Notes: generated by a model from the letters alone, not told the origin. A stretch of DNA of 64,000 nucleotides from Marinoscillum pacificum (GCF_024714495.1 NZ_JAMZMJ010000004.1:372001-436000), one strand, 5' to 3'; positions 39,467-49,595 are shown, counted from the stretch's first letter. A program made the numbers and translations.

Positions 39467-40469
39467 CCGTAACAAGTCCTGCTAATGACTCAACCCATAA
39501 AGGATCATCGTTGAGGCTTTCAACTAAATCCCATTGTTCACCACCTGCATCAATGAACTCCTCCTGGTAAGTCTCGCCAACTTCAATGGTTGTTTCCAGA
39601 CAATCTGATACAAAGGCAGGAGAAAAAGCCAATACCTTCTTGATCCCCTTTTCGGCTAACTTATGGAGTACCTCTTCAGTATAAGGCTGTACCCATGGGT
39701 CTTTACCCAATCTTGATTGAAAACATACGGTGTACTTGTCTTCAGGAATGCCAAGTTTTTCCGCAACCAGCCTGGTGGTATGAAAACACTGTGCTCTGTA
39801 ACAAAATTGATTTCGCTCATGAAATTTGTTGCAGCAGCTTCCCAGCTGACATTGATTGCCAACAGATGCCTTTTTGATTTGTCTTTCAGGTAGTCCATGA
39901 TAACTGAATACGAAGTGATCATATTCGGTTTTTTCCATCCATTTTTGACCATTATTGACAATAACCTGCAAGAATTTCTCATCTTCCAAAAACTGAGAGG
40001 TAAACTTGATTTCGGGGATTACTTGCCAATCTTTCACGATTTCCATCACCTTGTCAATTACCGAACCTGTAGTGGCCGAGGCGTATTGTGGAAACAAAGG
40101 AATGACATGAATGCTAGATACATTCTTTTGTTTCAATAGATTCAGACCTGACTCAACAGATGGGCTCTGATATCTCATAGCGTACTCTACCACATATTCT
40201 TCGCCTAGAATAGATCGAAGTGGATCCAATAAATCTTCCGTGTAGTATTTCAGAGGTGAGCCTCGCTCAGTGAAAAGTTTTCTATACTCTGCTGCAGACT
40301 TTGGTGCTCTGAACGGAGCAATAATCAAGTTTACGAGCATCCATCTAGGCACATCCGGAATGTCAATTACTCGCTTATCACTGAGAAATTCTCTCAAATA
40401 CTTTCTGACATCTGCAACACTCGTTGAATCGGGAGTCCCCAGATTAACCAATAATACACCTTTCTTCAT
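39459..40469 (-). CDS. hemH: Ferrochelatase
   Basis: A 336-residue enzyme inserting Fe2+ into protoporphyrin IX, the last step of heme synthesis. The active-site His is in FSYHGLPERQI, and the metal-path Glu is in SDCLETTIEV. An internal Cys-rich stretch (QCQLGSCCNKFHERNQFCYRAQC region) is common in Bacteroidota ferrochelatases. Its end overlaps the amidase gene end by 8 bp. Shows that the cell both makes and scavenges heme. Confidence 0.95.
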   Translation of the reverse strand: MKKGVLLVNLGTPDSTSVADVRKYLREFLSDKRVIDIPDVPRWMLVNLIIAPFRAPKSAAEYRKLFTERGSPLKYYTEDLLDPLRSILGEEYVVEYAMRYQSPSVESGLNLLKQKNVSSIHVIPLFPQYASATTGSVIDKVMEIVKDWQVIPEIKFTSQFLEDEKFLQVIVNNGQKWMEKTEYDHFVFSYHGLPERQIKKASVGNQCQLGSCCNKFHERNQFCYRAQCFHTTRLVAEKLGIPEDKYTVCFQSRLGKDPWVQPYTEEVLHKLAEKGIKKVLAFSPAFVSDCLETTIEVGETYQEEFIDAGGEQWDLVESLNDDPLWVESLAGLVTAN

Positions 40470-40487
40470 CTCAAAATTTCTTATTTA

Positions 40488-41078
40488 CTAAAGGATATGA
40501 GCCTCCCATATCACCATGGCATATACCACAAACCTTGCAAACCTGAAAGTCGCAAATAGAAGAAATCTTCTGTATGGATACTTTACAGTACCCATCAACA
40601 TACAGATTCCTGCAAAAGGGAGTGGTGTCAATGCTGCAACAATAACTAGGAATCCACCGAATCGGTTTAAGTGTTTTTCAAATCTTCCAAGATAATTTTT
40701 ACGTACCGTTCTGTAGAATTGCGTGGTACTGAAGTGTGACCCTATGTAATATCCGAGCATTCCTGCCACATAGGAGATCACAGACAAGGCCATAACATTT
40801 AAGATGTACTGACCGATCAATTCATCCCTAAGGGCCCAGATCATGAATAATTCTGGCGGAATAATTCCAAAAACAGCCTCTGAAACAAAGAAAATGGAAT
40901 AGATGATGACAGGTTGATCATATAGATCTCCTAGTATTCCTTTTAATGTAATATCGTAATTGGCTTCCAGATAAAAATATCCGCCCACTACTACTGCCAA
41001 CCAAATCAGTCCTCTGAATAGATTGCGCAAGAAAAAGCGTATTCTCTCTTGGCGTTCATTCTCCTGATTTAGCTCCAT
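40488..41078 (-). CDS. VTT-domain (DedA/SNARE-associated) membrane protein
   Basis: A 196-residue protein with about five membrane segments. The VTT core is visible (VSEAVFGIIPPELFMIWAL ... YVAGMLGYYIGSHF ... GGFLVIVAALTPLPFAGICMLMGT). This family moves or flips lipids, or supports membrane homeostasis. Its start is about 45 bp from a perfect 16-bp palindrome. Lies 19 bp upstream of hemH, likely co-transcribed. Confidence 0.85.
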   Translation of the reverse strand: MELNQENERQERIRFFLRNLFRGLIWLAVVVGGYFYLEANYDITLKGILGDLYDQPVIIYSIFFVSEAVFGIIPPELFMIWALRDELIGQYILNVMALSVISYVAGMLGYYIGSHFSTTQFYRTVRKNYLGRFEKHLNRFGGFLVIVAALTPLPFAGICMLMGTVKYPYRRFLLFATFRFARFVVYAMVIWEAHIL

Positions 41079-41122
41079 ATACAGTTGATTGGGGAAAGTG
41101 ATCTTTGGAACATACGATTAAC

Positions 41123-41138
41123 CTAAACTTAAGTTTAG
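41123..41138. promoter_or_regulatory. Perfect 16-bp palindrome
   Basis: CTAAACTT-AAGTTTAG, uninterrupted, between the VTT gene and the gene at 41156; a second small palindrome (TTTGGC-C-GCCAAA) follows. Could be an operator of the VTT-hemH unit or part of a weak terminator. Confidence 0.45.
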
Positions 41139-41155
41139 TCGTTTGGCCGCCAAAA

Positions 41156-41809
41156 CTAAGGTTTTTCTTCGTTCTCAGATGGTTTTACAACAGGGTTTTT
41201 GTCTTTCTTATAGTTTACCTTCCAATATGGATCGATTAACTCTGTGTATTTCCCATTAAACTGTGTGAGCATGACCTTCACCGCATAGTTCAAACGGTTA
41301 ACAGCATCTCTATAGTGCTCTAATTTGTTCTTGGGATGATAGATAAAGAATTTTATAATCGGAAATGCTTCGGTTCTGAAAATACCCAAAACCTTATTGG
41401 CAGAAACTTTACTCGATTCTAATGACTTTATGGCCTTAGAGCAACTTGCCGCCAGACCATTTAGTAATTCACAATAAATCCGAAGAGTATCTACATCAGC
41501 ACCTTGATAGAGCGCTATCTTTTCATCACAATGAGCCTTGAGAATTCTCAATCCCGGCAAACTATTATTTGACTCTATAAAAACGTCTGGCTGCCAAAGT
41601 ATTTCACGAAAGGTAAAAATCTCAGGGAGCAACTCTTTGTCATAAGCCTCATCCTCCTTCATTTGAAGTAATAAATCATGAGAGACATTGTCTACCACAC
41701 AAGTTCCTGCTACTAATTGATAAGACCAACCTGGTTCTTTTGACTCAATTAGCTCCGTAAAACTCCATATTTCACTTAATGAGATCTTCATGTTTGAATT
41801 ATTGCCCAA
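41156..41809 (-). CDS. Hypothetical helical protein
   Basis: A 217-residue soluble protein; Met7 (41791) is an alternative start. Predominantly helical (RIYCELLNGLAASCSKAIKSLESS, HYRDAVNRLNYAVKVMLTQF), charged C-terminus. No known family, signal peptide or catalytic motif is recognised. Reads toward the VTT gene, separated by the palindromes. Confidence 0.6.
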   Translation of the reverse strand: MGNNSNMKISLSEIWSFTELIESKEPGWSYQLVAGTCVVDNVSHDLLLQMKEDEAYDKELLPEIFTFREILWQPDVFIESNNSLPGLRILKAHCDEKIALYQGADVDTLRIYCELLNGLAASCSKAIKSLESSKVSANKVLGIFRTEAFPIIKFFIYHPKNKLEHYRDAVNRLNYAVKVMLTQFNGKYTELIDPYWKVNYKKDKNPVVKPSENEEKP

Positions 41810-41953
41810 TATAATTCATAGAAATCACATAAACCCTTGGGGGTAAGAGCTAGAATTTTTGCCTTAAGAGAAATAGTAACACAACCATAATGCTCATATG
41901 CAGGGATTTATACCAGAATATAGTATGCTTGCATAATAAATTGCCCAGTTTCT

Positions 41954-42175
41954 ATGACTCGTAAAGCAGCGCCGATTTTCTATGAAGGGAACAAGATCTT
42001 GAGGATTTCAGATCTTCCATTTTCTCAATCTACACTTTTCTCTGGTTGGGTACAACCAGGCAACTTTGTTGTACTGGGTGAACGCAATGATTTTGACTGT
42101 GTAAAATATGAAGATTACGAATATTGGTATCAGAATTATTTCATCACAGAGCGTGATCTAGATGAAATGATCTAA
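41954..42175 (+). CDS. Small conserved-looking hypothetical protein
   Basis: A 73-residue acidic protein rich in Tyr, Phe and Trp (WVQPGNFVVLGERNDFDCVKYEDYEYWYQNYF). No signal peptide or membrane segment. The coding strand and ORF closure fit a real gene, followed closely by recJ, but no family is recognised. Confidence 0.55.
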   Translation: MTRKAAPIFYEGNKILRISDLPFSQSTLFSGWVQPGNFVVLGERNDFDCVKYEDYEYWYQNYFITERDLDEMI

Positions 42176-42237
42176 TCCAACTCGTTTCAATCTCTAGCAA
42201 TCTTTACTCTTTCCCAAATTTCTTCTAATTTCCCCAC

Positions 42238-43941
42238 ATGGATAAACGGTGGGTGCTGGCTGATACTTTTTCAAAAGAACTAAACGAGTCTCTCTCCAGG
42301 GAACTCAACATAAGCAATGAACTCACCGAGTTGTTGCTGCAGCGTGGAGTCACCACCTTTGATGACGCCAAAACATTTTTCAGACCTTCTTTAAATCATC
42401 TTCATGACCCATTTCTTATGAAAGGAATGGATCAAGCTGTTAACCGGCTTTGTGAAGCAATATTCTCTCAGGAGAAAATCATGATCTATGGTGATTATGA
42501 CGTGGATGGCACCACTTCCGTTTCCCTGGTATATGGTTTTCTAGGAAAGTTCTCCGAGAATCTGATGTACTACATTCCAGACAGGTATACTGAGGGCTAT
42601 GGTATTTCCTCCAAAGGAATAGAAACGGCCAAAGAAGAAGGCATTGGATTAATTATAAGCTTGGATTGTGGCATAAGAGCAGTTGACAAAGCAGCACTTG
42701 CCAAATCCTATGGTATTGATCTCATTATTTGTGATCACCACTTACCTGGAGATCAATTGCCAGACGCCTTAGCGGTATTGGATCCCAAGCAAAGCGATTG
42801 TCCATACCCATATAAAGAATTGTCAGGATGCGGCGTTGGGTTTAAACTTATGCAGGGATTTTGCATGCAAAATTCTATCGATTTAGAAGAGCTTTTCCAG
42901 TTTCTGGATTTGCTAGCAGTAAGCATTGCATCAGACATAGTGCCAATCACAGGAGAAAATCGAGTGATGGCTTACTATGGGCTAAAAAAACTCAATCAAA
43001 CTCCTTGTCCTGGATTGCAAGCCCTAATTGACGTTTCAGGTCTTAAAGGAGAGCTAGATATAACAAGTATTGTATTTTACATTGGCCCACGCATCAATGC
43101 TACAGGTAGATTAACGCATGCTCATGACTCAGTAAGACTATTAACAGCGAAAGATCAATCTGAGACAGAAGCATTTGCTGAAGTACTGAATGCTAGAAAT
43201 AAGGAGCGAAAAGATTTTGACAAATCCATTACAGAGGAAGCACTGGAAATGGTAGAAGCCGACGAGCAGTTAAAAGTAGCCAGAAGTACCGTTTTATTTA
43301 AAAACGACTGGCATAAAGGAGTGATTGGGATCGTAGCTTCACGATGTATCGAAAAATATTATCGTCCGACCATTATACTAACAGAGTCTTCTGAAAAGGC
43401 TACAGGAAGTGCACGATCTATCGAAGGTTTTGACATTCACGATGCTATCTCTCAATGTAGCGAACTTTTAGAGCAATTTGGAGGTCATACGCATGCTGCG
43501 GGATTAACTCTGCGAATAGAAAACGTACCGGCATTTCAACAGAAGTTTGAAGAAATAGTTTCCTCTACCATTGCCAGTGATATCTTAACTCCTAAAGTGG
43601 ATGTAGACATGGAAGTAAATCTTGATTTTGTAAACTACAAAAACTACTCCATCATCAAACAGATGTCACCTTTCGGACCACACAATCAGAAGCCAGTCTT
43701 TATTAGCCGAAATGTACAGTTAAAATACCCTGCCAGGATACTAAAAGAGGAGCATTTAAAGGCATCTTTATATCAAGATGGCAATGAATTCGTTTATGAA
43801 GCAATAGGATTTGGATTGGCAGACAAAGCAGAGCTTATTGCATCTGGTCAACCGTTTGATATTGCCTTTCAGATCGAGGAAAATGAATTTAGAGGAAACA
43901 AAAGCCTACAGTTGATTATTAAGGATATAAAAATTGCTTAA
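42238..43941 (+). CDS. recJ: Single-strand DNA exonuclease RecJ
   Basis: A 567-residue 5'-3' ssDNA exonuclease used in recombination and mismatch repair. DHH-family motifs: YGDYDVDGTTSVSL (motif I), LDCGIRA, CDHH (motif III) and, in DHHA1, GFDIHDAISQCSELLEQFGGHTHAAGLTL. Full length with the OB domain at the end. A weak -7-like TAATTTCC lies four bases before the ATG. Confidence 0.96.
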   Translation: MDKRWVLADTFSKELNESLSRELNISNELTELLLQRGVTTFDDAKTFFRPSLNHLHDPFLMKGMDQAVNRLCEAIFSQEKIMIYGDYDVDGTTSVSLVYGFLGKFSENLMYYIPDRYTEGYGISSKGIETAKEEGIGLIISLDCGIRAVDKAALAKSYGIDLIICDHHLPGDQLPDALAVLDPKQSDCPYPYKELSGCGVGFKLMQGFCMQNSIDLEELFQFLDLLAVSIASDIVPITGENRVMAYYGLKKLNQTPCPGLQALIDVSGLKGELDITSIVFYIGPRINATGRLTHAHDSVRLLTAKDQSETEAFAEVLNARNKERKDFDKSITEEALEMVEADEQLKVARSTVLFKNDWHKGVIGIVASRCIEKYYRPTIILTESSEKATGSARSIEGFDIHDAISQCSELLEQFGGHTHAAGLTLRIENVPAFQQKFEEIVSSTIASDILTPKVDVDMEVNLDFVNYKNYSIIKQMSPFGPHNQKPVFISRNVQLKYPARILKEEHLKASLYQDGNEFVYEAIGFGLADKAELIASGQPFDIAFQIEENEFRGNKSLQLIIKDIKIA

Positions 43942-43965
43942 TATCTTGCAAGGCCAAACCACATT

Positions 43966-44703
43966 ATGGAGTTACGAGCAGAGCATTTAATTAAAAAGTA
44001 TAAAAAGAGAAAAGTCGTAAATGACATTTCTGTTACTGTTAATCAGGGAGAAATTGTCGGTTTACTTGGACCAAACGGAGCTGGTAAAACCACTTCTTTT
44101 TATATGATTGTAGGTCTCATTAAACCAAATGAAGGACACATCTATCTAGATGATGAAGACATTACTGGCTTGGCCATGTACCGAAGAGCCAAGAAAGGCA
44201 TAGGCTATTTGGCTCAGGAAGCTTCCGTGTTCCGAAAGCTGTCTGTGGAAGACAACATACTTGCTGTATTGGAAATGACCAAGCTCAGCAAGGCAGAGCA
44301 AAAAGAGAAAATGGAAGGCCTGCTTGAAGAATTTAGCTTGACCCATGTGCGTAAAAACCTGGGAATGGTACTCTCCGGTGGAGAACGAAGAAGAACGGAG
44401 ATAGCCAGAGCACTAGCAGTAGATCCAAAATTTGTTTTGTTGGATGAGCCGTTTGCAGGCGTGGATCCGATAGCTGTAGAGGAAATTCAGTCTATTGTAG
44501 CTAAGCTGAAGAAAAAGAATATTGGTATACTCATTACTGACCACAACGTGGATGAGACCCTTTCCATTACTGATAGAGCTTACTTGATGTTTGAAGGGAA
44601 CTTGCTAAAAGCAGGAACTCCAGAAGAACTAGCTGCCGATGAGCAAGTGAGAAGAGTGTATCTTGGTAAAAACTTTGAATTGAAAAGACCTAAAATGTCT
44701 TAA
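43966..44703 (+). CDS. lptB: LPS export ABC transporter ATPase
   Basis: A 245-residue ATPase powering lipopolysaccharide transport from inner to outer membrane. Walker [11 protein letters not shown]-loop [14 protein letters not shown], signature [15 protein letters not shown], Walker [14 protein letters not shown] and the H-loop TDHNVDET all fit LptB. The stop overlaps the next start (TAATG). Confidence 0.95.
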   Translation: MELRAEHLIKKYKKRKVVNDISVTVNQGEIVGLLGPNGAGKTTSFYMIVGLIKPNEGHIYLDDEDITGLAMYRRAKKGIGYLAQEASVFRKLSVEDNILAVLEMTKLSKAEQKEKMEGLLEEFSLTHVRKNLGMVLSGGERRRTEIARALAVDPKFVLLDEPFAGVDPIAVEEIQSIVAKLKKKNIGILITDHNVDETLSITDRAYLMFEGNLLKAGTPEELAADEQVRRVYLGKNFELKRPKMS

Positions 44704-46220
44704 TGGAGATCATCAATTCCATACTCACCTGGGTCATGAAAAAGCGAATTCATGACATTGAACTCTTCATGAAATATCCTCATGAAGTGCAGGAAGAATT
44801 GCGCTCTTCGCTGTTAGCCAAAGCTGCAAAAACAGAGTATGGGATCAAAAATGGCTTTGAGTCAGTACGTTCGGCTGAAGAATATAGAAGAAACATTCCA
44901 ATAGTTTCCTATGAAGATTTATTCCCTTACATCGAACGTTTGATGAAGGGACGTCAAAATGTGCTGTGGCCAACTGAAGTTCGCTGGTTTGCCAAGTCAT
45001 CAGGTACAACCAACGCGCGAAGCAAGTTCATACCCGTTTCTAACGAAGCACTGGAAGATTGTCACTATAAAGGTGGTAAGGATTTACTCTCTATCTACGT
45101 GAACAATTATCCGGAAACGAAAATGTTCACAGGCAAGAATCTGGTAATTGGAGGAAGTCAGCAGGTCAATCAGTTTGATAAGAATGCCAAGTCATACTAC
45201 GGTGATGTATCAGCTGTTTTAATCAAAAACTTACCCTTCTGGGCTCAAATGGTGCGAACTCCATCTTTGGACATAGCATTGATGGACGAGTGGGAAGAGA
45301 AGATTGAAAAGATGGCTCACTACACTGCCAATGAAAATGTAACTTCTATTTCCGGCGTGCCGACCTGGACAATTGTTCTTTTGGAAAGAATTCTGGAAAT
45401 TAAAGGTTGTAGCTCTGTTTTGGATGTCTGGCCAAACCTGGAAGCATTTATTCACGGAGCGGTTGCATTCCAACCGTATAGACAACTTTTCAAAAGCCTT
45501 ATTCCATCTGACCAAATGCATTATATGGAAACCTATAATGCCTCTGAAGGTTTCTTTGGTATTCAGGATCAGTCAGATTCTACAGAGATGCTACTCATGC
45601 TCGATTATGGAATCTACTATGAATTTATTCCGTCAGATCAATGGGATGAAGAAAACCCAAAAACCTTTGGGTTGGAAGATGTAGAAGTTGGTAAGAACTA
45701 TGCAATAGTCATTTCAACCAATGCAGGGCTGTGGAGATATAAAATAGGTGATACCGTACGATTCACTTCTGTTAATCCATATCGTATCAAGATTAGCGGA
45801 CGAACCAAGCATTTCATCAACGCTTTTGGAGAGGAGCTTATTATAGAAAATGCTGAAGAGGCTATCTCCCTGGCATGCGAACGCACTTCTGCTGAAATGG
45901 AGAACTTCACAGCGGGACCAAAATATCTAGATACGAGCACCAAAGGTTGTCATGAATGGATTATCGAGTTCAACCGCCAACCTGACGACCTGGAACGGTT
46001 CAAGCAGATCCTTGATGAAAAATTGAGAGAAATTAATTCTGACTATGACGCCAAACGTCACAAAGACCTTGCATTAACAGCTCCTATTGTCCACGATGTG
46101 CCAAAAGGCACTTTTTACAATTGGATGAAGAGCCGTGGCAAATTGGGCGGGCAGAATAAGGTGCCACGTCTCTCCAACAATCGTGAATATCTAGACAGCC
46201 TCCTTGAGGTACTAGTTTAA
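44703..46220 (+). CDS. GH3-family (auxin-responsive-like) acyl-adenylase
   Basis: A 505-residue protein of the GH3 family, related to firefly-luciferase-type adenylating enzymes. The ATP-binding motif FAKSSGTTNARSKFIPV (about 98-114), YNASEGFFGIQD and the late LWRYKIGDTVRF and SGRTKHFINAFGEEL motifs are typical. Plant GH3 joins amino acids to hormones; the bacterial substrate is unknown. Translationally coupled to lptB (TAATG), so a role in envelope acyl chemistry is conceivable but unproven. Confidence 0.88.
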   Translation: MEIINSILTWVMKKRIHDIELFMKYPHEVQEELRSSLLAKAAKTEYGIKNGFESVRSAEEYRRNIPIVSYEDLFPYIERLMKGRQNVLWPTEVRWFAKSSGTTNARSKFIPVSNEALEDCHYKGGKDLLSIYVNNYPETKMFTGKNLVIGGSQQVNQFDKNAKSYYGDVSAVLIKNLPFWAQMVRTPSLDIALMDEWEEKIEKMAHYTANENVTSISGVPTWTIVLLERILEIKGCSSVLDVWPNLEAFIHGAVAFQPYRQLFKSLIPSDQMHYMETYNASEGFFGIQDQSDSTEMLLMLDYGIYYEFIPSDQWDEENPKTFGLEDVEVGKNYAIVISTNAGLWRYKIGDTVRFTSVNPYRIKISGRTKHFINAFGEELIIENAEEAISLACERTSAEMENFTAGPKYLDTSTKGCHEWIIEFNRQPDDLERFKQILDEKLREINSDYDAKRHKDLALTAPIVHDVPKGTFYNWMKSRGKLGGQNKVPRLSNNREYLDSLLEVLV

Positions 46221-47413
46221 TCTTTTACTTCAACAACAAACAAGTCCAAATCCCCTGTGGAATGGATACGATCCGAAGAAATTAATCCTACTTTTTCGGA
46301 TGTCATTGAGAAACTGATGTCATCATCTACAGAGTTCACCGGAATCCCAGCATTGATTGGTTTACCCCAAAGGTTGGTTTCTGGATCGATTTCTACATAA
46401 TATATATCCGCTTTACCTAATCCTCCAGGTCTGTTGGATGAGAAGTAAAGACGCTTCCGATCATCCGTCATGTAAGGGTAATCTTCATTGAAGTTGCTAT
46501 TAACCAATCCAGAAATTGGTGTAGGTTCCATCCAATCTCCTGTTGATCTTAGTTTGAATGACTCGTACAAATCAAGCCCCTTGCCGTCCACTTCTTTTGA
46601 AAAAATCACTCTAGTGCTGTATCTATTCATGTAGATATGATGAGCATCTTTCAAGAAGGGCAGGTCCAAATCTTCATTGACATTCCAACCAGCATCGGTT
46701 AACTCTACAGTTTGTAAATGCTTATTATCAGGATCGAAAAACATCAAGGATTCCTTTACATTGAGCACATTGAGTACTTCAGCTGGAATTTTGGTACTGG
46801 ATATAATCTCCGGAGCAAGCCATCCATATACTCCCTTGTCAGTTTTATATATTTCAAAATGTCCTTCGGAGTTTCTATCGGACATAAATACCAATCGCTC
46901 ACCATTTCCCAATAGAGCTCCAGGCAAATCTGCAAATTTTGAGTTGATGGGACTTTCAAACGGGGAAATTACCATTTTATCAGAGGCACTCTGGATTATT
47001 GTCAGTTTGCTGTGGGCTTCCTTTTTATAATCCTCAAAACCCTCTTTGTATTGTACATCATTCAAAAACGCATTAAAGGAGACCTCTGCATCGGCGAGTT
47101 GAAATCGTTTCAGTTGAATCCGCCCCAACCAATAATTAAAAAGGTCTCCAGCTTCTGGAGCTCCTTTAAAGTCTAAAAATTTATCCAGAGGAGTATTTCT
47201 AAACTTATGACTTAACATGGCGCTAATTACTGAACGGTAGTTAGAGTCTCTATAATCAGGAATATAACCGAATGCTTCAACGGCCAGATCAAATTCATCT
47301 GATTCCATAAAACGAACAGCATCAGCATAAATAGTGGCATCATCCTGAGCCTGGCTATTGAAGCCCAAGCCCATTAAAAAAAGGGTCAGTACCAAAGGAA
47401 TTTTCCGCAACAT
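46217..47413 (-). CDS. Exported TPR-like/PD40 protein
   Basis: About 398 residues from the ATG at 47413, giving the signal peptide MLRKIPLVLTLFLMGLGFNSQA; the open frame reaches 47440. The N-terminal half is helical and TPR-like (YADAVRFMESDEFDLAVEAFGYIPDY); the C-terminal half has PD40/WD40-like repeats with SDRNSEGHFEIY, NEDYPYMTDDRKRLYFSSNRPGGLGKADIYYVE and SSDRIHSTGDLDLFVVE. Similar to the front part of Bacteroidota OmpA-PD40 envelope proteins (PorE-like) but without an OmpA domain. Stops 4 bp inside the GH3 gene end. Confidence 0.75.
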   Translation of the reverse strand: MLRKIPLVLTLFLMGLGFNSQAQDDATIYADAVRFMESDEFDLAVEAFGYIPDYRDSNYRSVISAMLSHKFRNTPLDKFLDFKGAPEAGDLFNYWLGRIQLKRFQLADAEVSFNAFLNDVQYKEGFEDYKKEAHSKLTIIQSASDKMVISPFESPINSKFADLPGALLGNGERLVFMSDRNSEGHFEIYKTDKGVYGWLAPEIISSTKIPAEVLNVLNVKESLMFFDPDNKHLQTVELTDAGWNVNEDLDLPFLKDAHHIYMNRYSTRVIFSKEVDGKGLDLYESFKLRSTGDWMEPTPISGLVNSNFNEDYPYMTDDRKRLYFSSNRPGGLGKADIYYVEIDPETNLWGKPINAGIPVNSVDDDISFSMTSEKVGLISSDRIHSTGDLDLFVVEVKD

Positions 47414-47631
47414 AAGTGTCAAATAGATGGTTAGCAACACAGAAATTAATGAGAAATTTGATCATCTCATAATTCGTGAATCAACTCTAATCCATTGACA
47501 ATCAGCACAAACTGCAAATACATTGACAGTTTTTCAGCTATCTAAGGTTGAATTGAAAAATTCATTTTTTTCGCCAAAAAATCCTATCGCTTCTTGATAA
47601 GTTTTAAATTTTACTTCTAACGAAAATTATT

Positions 47632-48663
47632 TTACTCAGAGTGGTGAGTGACATAGTTTTCCCACTTATCCAGCACATTTACAAAATCTTCTGGAAGCTC
47701 TGAGTCGAATTGCATCTGTTTTTTACTGATGGGATGAATGAAGCCCAACGACTTGGCATGAAGGGCCTGACGTGGCATTACTTTGAAGCAGTTTTGAACA
47801 AACTGTTTGTACTTTGTAAAAACGGTTCCTTTCAAAACCTGATCGCCTCCATATGTAGCATCATTAAAGAGCGTATGTCCCAAGTATTTCATATGTGCTC
47901 TGATTTGATGTGTTCTTCCCGTTTCAAGGTTACACAGGATCAGACTGACATACCTAAGAGTTTTTAAGGTTTTATAATGTGTGATGGCCGTCTTACCAAA
48001 ATCAGCTTTTGGAAATGCGGTGGTGATTCTACGGTCTTTTAAGCTGCGCCCTACATTGACATCAATGGTGCCATCTGCCGGATCGGGTTCACCCCATACC
48101 AATGCGTAATATGTTCTTTCAATGCTATGATCAAAAAACTGTTTGGCCAGTCCGTTCATAGCTTGTTCCGTTTTAGCAATTACCAAAAGCCCTGACGTGT
48201 CCTTATCTATTCTATGTACCAATCCCGGACGACCTTCATTACCTTTCATTTCAGGTAAATTTTGAAAATGATAGGCTAAAGCGTTGACCAAAGTTCCTGT
48301 CCAGTTCTGATAGGCCGGGTGAACAACCATCCCTGCGGGCTTATTTACAACCAACAAATACTCGTCTTCATAGATAATATTCAAAGGAATATCCTCTGGC
48401 ACTACATCTTCATCTCTAGGGGGTTCTGTGATGTATACAAGTATTTCGTCTCCAGGATGAATTTTGTAGTTTGGCTTTATTTGCTGACCATTAACTTTAA
48501 CAAACCCATCCTTTATTCCCTGTTGAATCTTATTTCTCGTCACATTGGGCAATCGATCAATTAAGAATTTGTCAACTCTCAAAATCGCCTGATTTGGATC
48601 AGCTATAATTCGATGCTGCTCAAATAATTCCTCCTCATGTGCTCCTTCTTCTACTTCAGCCAT
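47632..48663 (-). CDS. rluD: 23S rRNA pseudouridine synthase, RluD family
   Basis: A 343-residue enzyme with an S4 RNA-binding domain (about residues 28-80) and the pseudouridylase domain with catalytic Asp153 in HRIDKDTSGLL and LETGRTHQIRAHM. Likely modifies helix 69 of 23S rRNA. Its -7 element TAAATTTG is four bases before the ATG. Divergent from the PLP gene with only 26 bp between starts. Confidence 0.93.
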   Translation of the reverse strand: MAEVEEGAHEEELFEQHRIIADPNQAILRVDKFLIDRLPNVTRNKIQQGIKDGFVKVNGQQIKPNYKIHPGDEILVYITEPPRDEDVVPEDIPLNIIYEDEYLLVVNKPAGMVVHPAYQNWTGTLVNALAYHFQNLPEMKGNEGRPGLVHRIDKDTSGLLVIAKTEQAMNGLAKQFFDHSIERTYYALVWGEPDPADGTIDVNVGRSLKDRRITTAFPKADFGKTAITHYKTLKTLRYVSLILCNLETGRTHQIRAHMKYLGHTLFNDATYGGDQVLKGTVFTKYKQFVQNCFKVMPRQALHAKSLGFIHPISKKQMQFDSELPEDFVNVLDKWENYVTHHSE

Positions 48664-48667
48664 GCTG

Positions 48668-48685
48668 CAAATTTATCTAACTTCG
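48668..48685. promoter_or_regulatory. Back-to-back -7 elements of rluD and the PLP gene
   Basis: Minus strand TAAATTTG (48668-48675) and plus strand TAACTTCG (48678-48685). Each is exactly four bases from its own ATG, so both mRNAs may be leaderless, and both -33 regions would lie in the opposite gene. Confidence 0.5.
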
Positions 48686-48689
48686 CGTT

Positions 48690-49595
48690 ATGGTTAACCT
48701 GCCGTCGCCTGTACAGCCAATAAATGATGAACTTTTTGAAAAGAATGAGCTACAGGTTTGGATAAAAAGAGACGATTTGATCCATGAAGAAATCATGGGG
48801 AACAAATGGCGAAAGCTTAAATACAATATTGAATATGCCATCAAACAAGGTTACTCAGGACTATTAACATTTGGGGGAGCTTATTCTAATCATATAGCTG
48901 CCACAGCCGCTGCTGCCAAAGCAAATAATCTAAAATCAATAGGTATCATCAGAGGTGAAGAGTTGAACCCATCATCCAATGCAACCTTACGTTTTGTAAA
49001 TGAGCAGAAAATGGACCTCAAGTTTGTATCAAGAGGTGACTTCCGAAGTTTGAAGGAGGACTATGAGGAGCTCAAGTATAACTATCCAGATTATTACATT
49101 TTACCAGAAGGAGGCACCAACAATTTAGCAATTCAGGGATGCTCAGAAATCATCGATGAGCTAAGCGAAACCTTTGATTATTACATTACTCCTATTGGCA
49201 CGGGAGGCACTTTTTGTGGGATACTCAAAGGACTTGCGGGAAAAGGAACATTACTTGGTGTTTCTTCTTTGAAAGGAAACTGGATTGATGATGAAATCAA
49301 GAATTTGTTAGAAACGAACAAAATTGATTTTTCTAATTACCAGATAATGAAAGACTTCCATTTTGGTGGCTATGGAAAAGTAACCGATCAATTAATTGAC
49401 TTCATTAATCGAATCAAACAAAAAAATGGGCTTCAATTGGACCCTATTTACACAGGTAAGATGTATTTTGCCACATTAAAATTAATTTCAGACGAGTTTT
49501 TTCCTAAAAAATCGAAGATTCTGTTAATCCATACTGGGGGTTTACAGGGAATTGCCGGTTTTAATGAAGTAGCAAAAACCAAGATTCTGATTTAG
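48690..49595 (+). CDS. D-cysteine desulfhydrase/ACC deaminase-family PLP enzyme
   Basis: A 301-residue fold-type II PLP enzyme. The Schiff-base Lys lies in GNKWRKLKYN, with GGAYSNHIAATAAAAK and the phosphate-binding GTGGTFCG loop. Members act on D-cysteine or 1-aminocyclopropane carboxylate; the sequence does not decide between them. Short for the family but complete. Confidence 0.88.
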   Translation: MVNLPSPVQPINDELFEKNELQVWIKRDDLIHEEIMGNKWRKLKYNIEYAIKQGYSGLLTFGGAYSNHIAATAAAAKANNLKSIGIIRGEELNPSSNATLRFVNEQKMDLKFVSRGDFRSLKEDYEELKYNYPDYYILPEGGTNNLAIQGCSEIIDELSETFDYYITPIGTGGTFCGILKGLAGKGTLLGVSSLKGNWIDDEIKNLLETNKIDFSNYQIMKDFHFGGYGKVTDQLIDFINRIKQKNGLQLDPIYTGKMYFATLKLISDEFFPKKSKILLIHTGGLQGIAGFNEVAKTKILI

